Source: Geosiphon pyriformis (Eukaryota; Glomeromycota; Glomeromycetes; Archaeosporales; Geosiphonaceae). From it: a stretch of DNA of 64,000 nt. Position 1 is the stretch's first letter. Each line of letters starts with the position of its first letter. Below are positions 60,327 through 64,000 of this stretch, piece by piece. The stretch covers positions 244,091-308,090 of the forward strand of contig JAAOMT010000436.1 of NCBI GenBank assembly GCA_016748015.1, in the 5' to 3' direction. Position numbers and translations under genes: made by a program. Under the pieces are notes generated by a model. That model was not told where the DNA came from. It searched no databases and saw only the letters and a program-made list of their open reading frames with translations.

Positions 60327-61520
60327 ATGAAAAACCTTGGATTCATACAGAAAACCAAGAGTGAATGGGCATTCCCAGTTGTAGTGGTATCCAAGAAAGG
60401 AGGAATCTTATGCTTTTGTGTTGATTATCGCCAATTAAATGCCATTACTAAAAGAGACATGTACCCACTTTCCAAAATTGATGCAATGCTAGACCAATTC
60501 CATGGTGCCGCTTTCTTCTCAACCATTGACTTAACTGCTGGATTCTGGCAAGTAGAGATGGATCCAGAAAGCAGAAAGAAAACTGTTTTTATCACCAAGT
60601 ATGGCACCTACGAATTCACAGTCATGCCTTTTGGTCTCACAAATGCTCCTCCCACCTTTCAATGCTTAATAGACAAAGTATTTGAATCAGTAAAAGAAAA
60701 CTTTGTTCTAGTTTACTTGGACGACATAATGGTATACTCAAAAACCTGAGATGAACACCTTGAACATTTGCAAAAGGTTTTTGACCTCCTTAGAAATGCT
60801 GGCCTCAAGATCAATCTAATCAAATCATTCTTTGGATGTCAATCTATCCAGTTTCTTGGCCATCTTATTACAAAAGATGGAATCTTTCCTGATCCAGCCA
60901 AAATTGAAAAAGTTCAAAACATTAGACAACCAATGAATGTTTATGAACTACACTTTTTTCTTGGTTTGGCCTCTTATTACCGCAAGTTTGTCAAGAATTT
61001 CTCCAAAATTGCCACTCCTCTCAATCAGCTACTTAGGAAAAACATCAATTATCACTGGGGCACTCATCAACAAAAAGCATTTAAAATTTTGAAGGAAAAA
61101 CTGGTTACAGAACCCATCCTCATGCAACTTAATCTGGATCAATCTTTTATCCTCCATACTGATGCATCTGGCTATGGACTTGGTGCTGTTCTTTCCCAGA
61201 AAGACGAAGATGGCAGAGAACATGCCGTAGCATATGCCAGTAGAACTCTTACACCAGCAGAAAGGAACTATTCAGTCACTGAGCAAGAATGCTTAGCAGT
61301 AGTTTGGGCTACCAGCTACTGGGACAAATATCTTAAGGGTGTAAAATTTTTGGTGGTAACAGATCATCAAGCTTTGGTTTGGCTATGCAATAAAAGAAAT
61401 CTGGAACATAAATGGATAACTCGCTGAATACTCCACTTGGATGAATTTGACTATGACATTCAACACTACAAAGAAGCTAATCATCAAAACACCGATGCTC
61501 TCTCCAAACTTACCATCCAG
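60327..61520 (+). pseudogene. Gypsy-4 RT and RNase H
   Basis: RT: FCVDYRQLNAITKRDMYP, LTAGFWQVEMDP, MPFGLTNAPPTFQ and the active site VLVYLDDIMVYS. A TGA at 60747-60749 stands at the Trp of the KT-W-DEHL block. RNase H: ILHTDASGYGLGAVL (Asp), VTEQECLAVVWA (Glu), LVVTDHQALVWL (Asp), then a TGA at 61425-61427 at another likely Trp (TR-W-ILHL). It ends DALSKLTIQ and TGATAG at 61521. Catalytic residues are intact. Confidence 0.88.
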
Positions 61521-61540
61521 TGATAGTAAAACTCTCTTAA

Positions 61541-62842
61541 ACCAAACCAACACTATTATTTGTAACTCCCCCACAAACAAACACAATAATGGACTTGGAC
61601 AACTACTCTGTCTTAATGGAATTTTTGGGTAAAGAACAATACCTGCCGGACTATACTCGACAGCAAAGAAAACATTTGTGCAAACAATCAAATTTCTATT
61701 TGATTCGCCAGAACCAGTTATATAAAAGAAATAGAAAAGATTCTGACTGCCCCCAGAGAGTCATCAGATTTGAAGAAAGAGAAATTGTGATCTACAATAT
61801 GTACACTAATCCATTAGCTGGACACTTTGGAAAAACAAAAATGATCCAGAAAACTTTAGCTCGCTATTATTGGCCTACCTTGGGAAAAGACATTGCTGAA
61901 TACATCAAAACCTGTAATATCTGCCAAAGAAAAAGAAAACCCAATCGCAAGGAAGATATCCACCCGATCTCTGTTGGTCAACCATTTGACAGAATTGGTA
62001 TAGATGTTGTTGGACTTTTAACAGTAACTCCTGATGGCAACAGATACATTATTACAGCTACCAACTATCTTACAAAGTGGGTAGAAGCAAGAGCCACCTC
62101 AGATCAAACAGCAGTCTCAATTGCCAATTTCATTTATGAAGATATTATCTGTCGCCATGGCTGCCCCAAAGAACTTTTATCTAATAGAGAAAGAGCTTTT
62201 CTCAGTACACTGGTTGAAGAACTTTGCAGAAAAATGGGAATATGTCATAAACTCTCTTCCTCTTATCACTCTCAAACAAATGGCCTAGTGGAATGTTTTA
62301 ATAGAACACTATGTGAAACCCTAGCCAAAACCAGTGAAGAAACCAACCTATGGGACAAAGTATTGCCTTCAGCTTTGTTCGCCTACAGAACTGTGAATCA
62401 TGACATAACAAGTTATGAACCCTTTTATCTGCTCTATGGACAAATAGCAACTCTACCAATAGAAATGAATATAGAAACAATACCTTTTGAAGAAATAACA
62501 ATAGGAGATTACAAGGACATTTTGCAAAAAAGACTTGGTATCATTCTTGACTCATTGGTAAAAGCACGGATAATTGTCTTTGAAAAGATAAAACAGTTCC
62601 AAGAGAAGCTCAAAAAGAAAAAAACCTATAAAACACTTTCCTTAAGTGTTGGTGACTTAGTTTTGGAATACTATTCAGACAGAGACAATGTCTATGGTGA
62701 TAAATTCTTCAGCTACTGGAAAGGACTTTTTATAGTCAACAAAGTTTTGAACAATGATTCATATATCCTACAAGATCAATATGAAACAATATTCAGTGAT
62801 CGCTCTGTTCATGGCACACGACTCAAGAAATATCACAAATGA
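61541..62842 (+). CDS. Gypsy-4 integrase
   Basis: The frame is -1 relative to RNase H and open from a TAA at 61538 to the TGA at 62840. ATG at 61589 starts MDLDNYSVLM. The zinc part is MYTNPLAGHFGK...CNICQRK, where the first His is Tyr. The core has GIDVVGLLTV (first Asp), LLSNRERAFLS (second Asp changed to Asn) and NGLVECFNRTL (Glu). A C-terminal DKFFSYWKGLFIVNKVL segment matches the GPF-like part. It is uninterrupted but likely inactive because of D to N. Confidence 0.85.
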   Translation, partial: TKPTLLFVTPPQTNTIMDLDNYSVLMEFLGKEQYLPDYTRQQRKHLCKQSNFYLIRQNQLYKRNRKDSDCPQRVIRFEEREIVIYNMYTNPLAGHFGKTKMIQKTLARYYWPTLGKDIAEYIKTCNICQRKRKPNRKEDIHPISVGQPFDRIGIDVVGLLTVTPDGNRYIITATNYLTKWVEARATSDQTAVSIANFIYEDIICRHGCPKELLSNRERAFLSTLVEELCRKMGICHKLSSSYHSQTNGLVECFNRTLCETLAKTSEETNLWDKVLPSALFAYRTVNHDITSYEPFYLLYGQIATLPIEMNIETIPFEEITIGDYKDILQKRLGIILDSLVKARIIVFEKIKQFQEKLKKKKTYKTLSLSVGDLVLEYYSDRDNVYGDKFFSYWKGLFIVNKVLNNDSYILQDQYETIFSDRSVHGTRLKKYHK

Positions 62843-62943
62843 CCTGATTGGTTATCTGTTGTGGTAATACCGACCCAAATGATCAGCAAAAATCAGATAT
62901 AAATAAATGCACTATTTCCAAAACAGAGGTATCTTCAATTGAC

Positions 62944-63600
62944 ATGAACAATTATTTCCTGGATCAAAACATTCAAAACGCTTTCTATACTCTCCATGAG
63001 TACTGGATCAAGAACTATCCAAATGCTATTCTGACTATCAGAAAACAAACCACCATAACAGACAACAGTGAAACTCACACTGTTATCAGACCAAAGAAAA
63101 CAACTACCAGAAGAGAAAGAATTGGTGACAAAATGGATAAATACTTGCTGGAAAGCATAACAGCAGTAATACTTTCACCTTCCAGCACAATTGGAAAAAT
63201 GATACAAAAAATCTTGCCCATAGACAAAAACTTGTCATATGGAAGACAACTAGAACTCTATGGTTGTCTTGGTGAAATCATAGAAGATATGAAGCTCATA
63301 AAGAAAACAACTTCAGAGATACAAGAGGAAATTTTGGGCATTATATGATTGGATGTCCCAAGAGTTTTGACCATTGCTAAAAGAGCCAGAACTCTTATAC
63401 AAAGATTTGGTCTCTTGGATACAAAACTTATTTCACCTCAAGTATTATATACCCTATCCACAAAAGACTTCAACAAACTAGTTAGTTTTGAGTTAGACAA
63501 AACCCTTCACATAGACTATCTCATAAATAACTTGATTTTGCCAGAGCTTAATCTCTTTGAAGAGGATGATGTTATGGTTGAAACCCATAGTTTTTATTAG
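62944..63600 (+). pseudogene. Gypsy-4 3' ORF in env position, unknown function
   Basis: From ATG at 62944 (MNNYFLDQNIQNAFYTL) the frame runs to a TGA at 63346-63348 (likely Trp: GII-W-LDVPRV). It then runs through LTIAKRARTLIQRFGLL and LSTKDFNKLVSFELDKTLHI to an acidic tail ELNLFEEDD, across the polypurine tract (63555-63569) and into the LTR, ending at 63598. Start, helical character, the LSxxxFxxL C-terminal block and acidic end match the 3' ORFs of Gypsy-1 and Gypsy-2. A basic stretch (RPKKTTTRRER) could bind nucleic acid. No membrane span is seen. Confidence 0.65.
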
Positions 63601-64000
63601 TTATCACATGTATTAGCCACTGATGTCATATAATTAGCCACCCTATTTTTAGATAGTGATCATTGACCTGATCAATAACCTGACCATTGACCTGGTCATT
63701 GATCACTTTAGATAGCTATATAAGTGATGATTCCCTTAGTTGTAGAAAAACATGATCAAAGTAACGAAATAAACAATATCAATTACTTCCTCTTATAATC
63801 GCTTATTCCCCTTTCTTTACCTTCAAATATCTACTTGTTGGTATTTATCTTTTCCTCTTCTTGATTTGTATTTGTTAGAATTAGCCTGAGAAGCAATTGG
63901 CTTACTCTTGTAATTCATTGAATAAAAAAATGATTGAAAAGTACAATGATATCTGTTATTGATTCTAAGAATCACTGAGTTGAGGCATAGAATAATAGCA
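63570..64000 (+). repeat. Gypsy-4 3' LTR, first part
   Basis: Begins TGTTATGGTTGAAACCC, matching 56583 onward, and leaves the window at AGAATAATAGCA. The right end and target duplication are not visible. Confidence 0.9.

Larger units (their letters stand above)
56583..64000 (+). mobile_element. Gypsy-4: plus-coded Ty3/Gypsy element without dUTPase
   Basis: Its 5' LTR starts at 56583 (TGTTACGGTTGAAACCC) and its 3' LTR at 63570 (TGTTATGGTTG) continues past the window. The order is gag, protease, linker, RT, RNase H, integrase and 3' ORF. Protease is in the -1 frame from gag, and integrase is in the -1 frame from RT/RNase H. Single-codon stops and an Asp to Asn in the integrase core make the copy defective. 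The LTRs are very similar, so it is the youngest layer of this nest. Confidence 0.93.

Noticed and set aside
61427-61541. Slippery heptamer at the Gypsy-4 RNase H/integrase junction
   Set aside because: No in-phase X XXY YYZ site found by eye in the overlap; the frame change is reported without a mechanism.
57316-63600. Trp-position stops as a reassigned code or readthrough
   Set aside because: RPS3 uses TGG for Trp and TGA as its stop, both TAG and TGA are involved, and Gln codons and catalytic residues are hit as well.
1-64000. CRISPR arrays, rRNA and tRNA genes
   Set aside because: No regular spaced repeats and no tRNA- or rRNA-like segment recognised by eye; a tRNA scan was not possible, so a missed tRNA cannot be excluded.

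Overview
The window looks like a transposon-rich, very AT-rich chromosome segment of a filamentous fungus. The only clear host genes are intron-containing and lie in the first 5 kb: a gene running off the left edge (positions 1-910, minus) and a complete five-exon 40S ribosomal protein uS3/RPS3 gene (3080-4536, minus). The mix of short introns, extreme AT content, dUTPase-bearing Ty3/Gypsy elements and RNase H-bearing LINEs would suit an early-diverging fungus such as an arbuscular mycorrhizal (Glomeromycotina) species. That lineage is an inference, not something the sequence proves.

From about 6.7 kb rightward almost everything is retrotransposon. Three copies of one LINE-type element (ORF1 with a CCHC knuckle; ORF2 with endonuclease, RT, RNase H and a C-terminal zinc motif) form the base layer. 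LINE-A (6682-13418, minus) and LINE-B (14510-31520, plus) stand head to head around a 1.1 kb AT-rich spacer. LINE-C (about 32250 to 47162, minus) is heavily AT-decayed. LTR elements are nested in them. Gypsy-1 (19668-29965) splits LINE-B and itself carries an inverted solo LTR of its own family (27324-28191). Gypsy-2 (32832-42640) splits LINE-C. At 47163 LINE-C is cut by element 3b (plus-coded). 3b in turn contains the short derivative 3a (47871-51101) and is cut by 3c (from 53042, minus-coded). 3c is cut by Gypsy-4 (from 56583, plus-coded), which leaves the window inside its 3' LTR. All these LTRs share TGTTAC...GTAACA ends or decayed forms of them, and the checkable insertions have 4-bp target duplications (CTGG, GTGG, ATGT).

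Gypsy-1 and Gypsy-2 share the order gag (CCHC), aspartic protease, Cys-rich module, dUTPase, RT and RNase H in one frame, then integrase in the -1 frame, then a further ORF of about 220-240 codons in the env position next to the polypurine tract. Gypsy-4 lacks the dUTPase and has a UUUAAAC heptamer just before its gag stop with protease in the -1 frame. Its integrase is again in the -1 frame relative to RT/RNase H, and it also carries the 3' ORF. All copies look defective. Many stops fall at tryptophan positions (TGG to TAG/TGA), and catalytic changes such as Asp to Asn and Cys/His to Tyr recur, which indicates heavy C:G to T:A decay.

The points I consider most worth follow-up are the conserved unnamed 3' ORF, the frame arrangement (integrase in -1 in three families, plus the Gypsy-4 slippery site), and the shared GUG codon where an AUG would be expected at the gag start of four elements.
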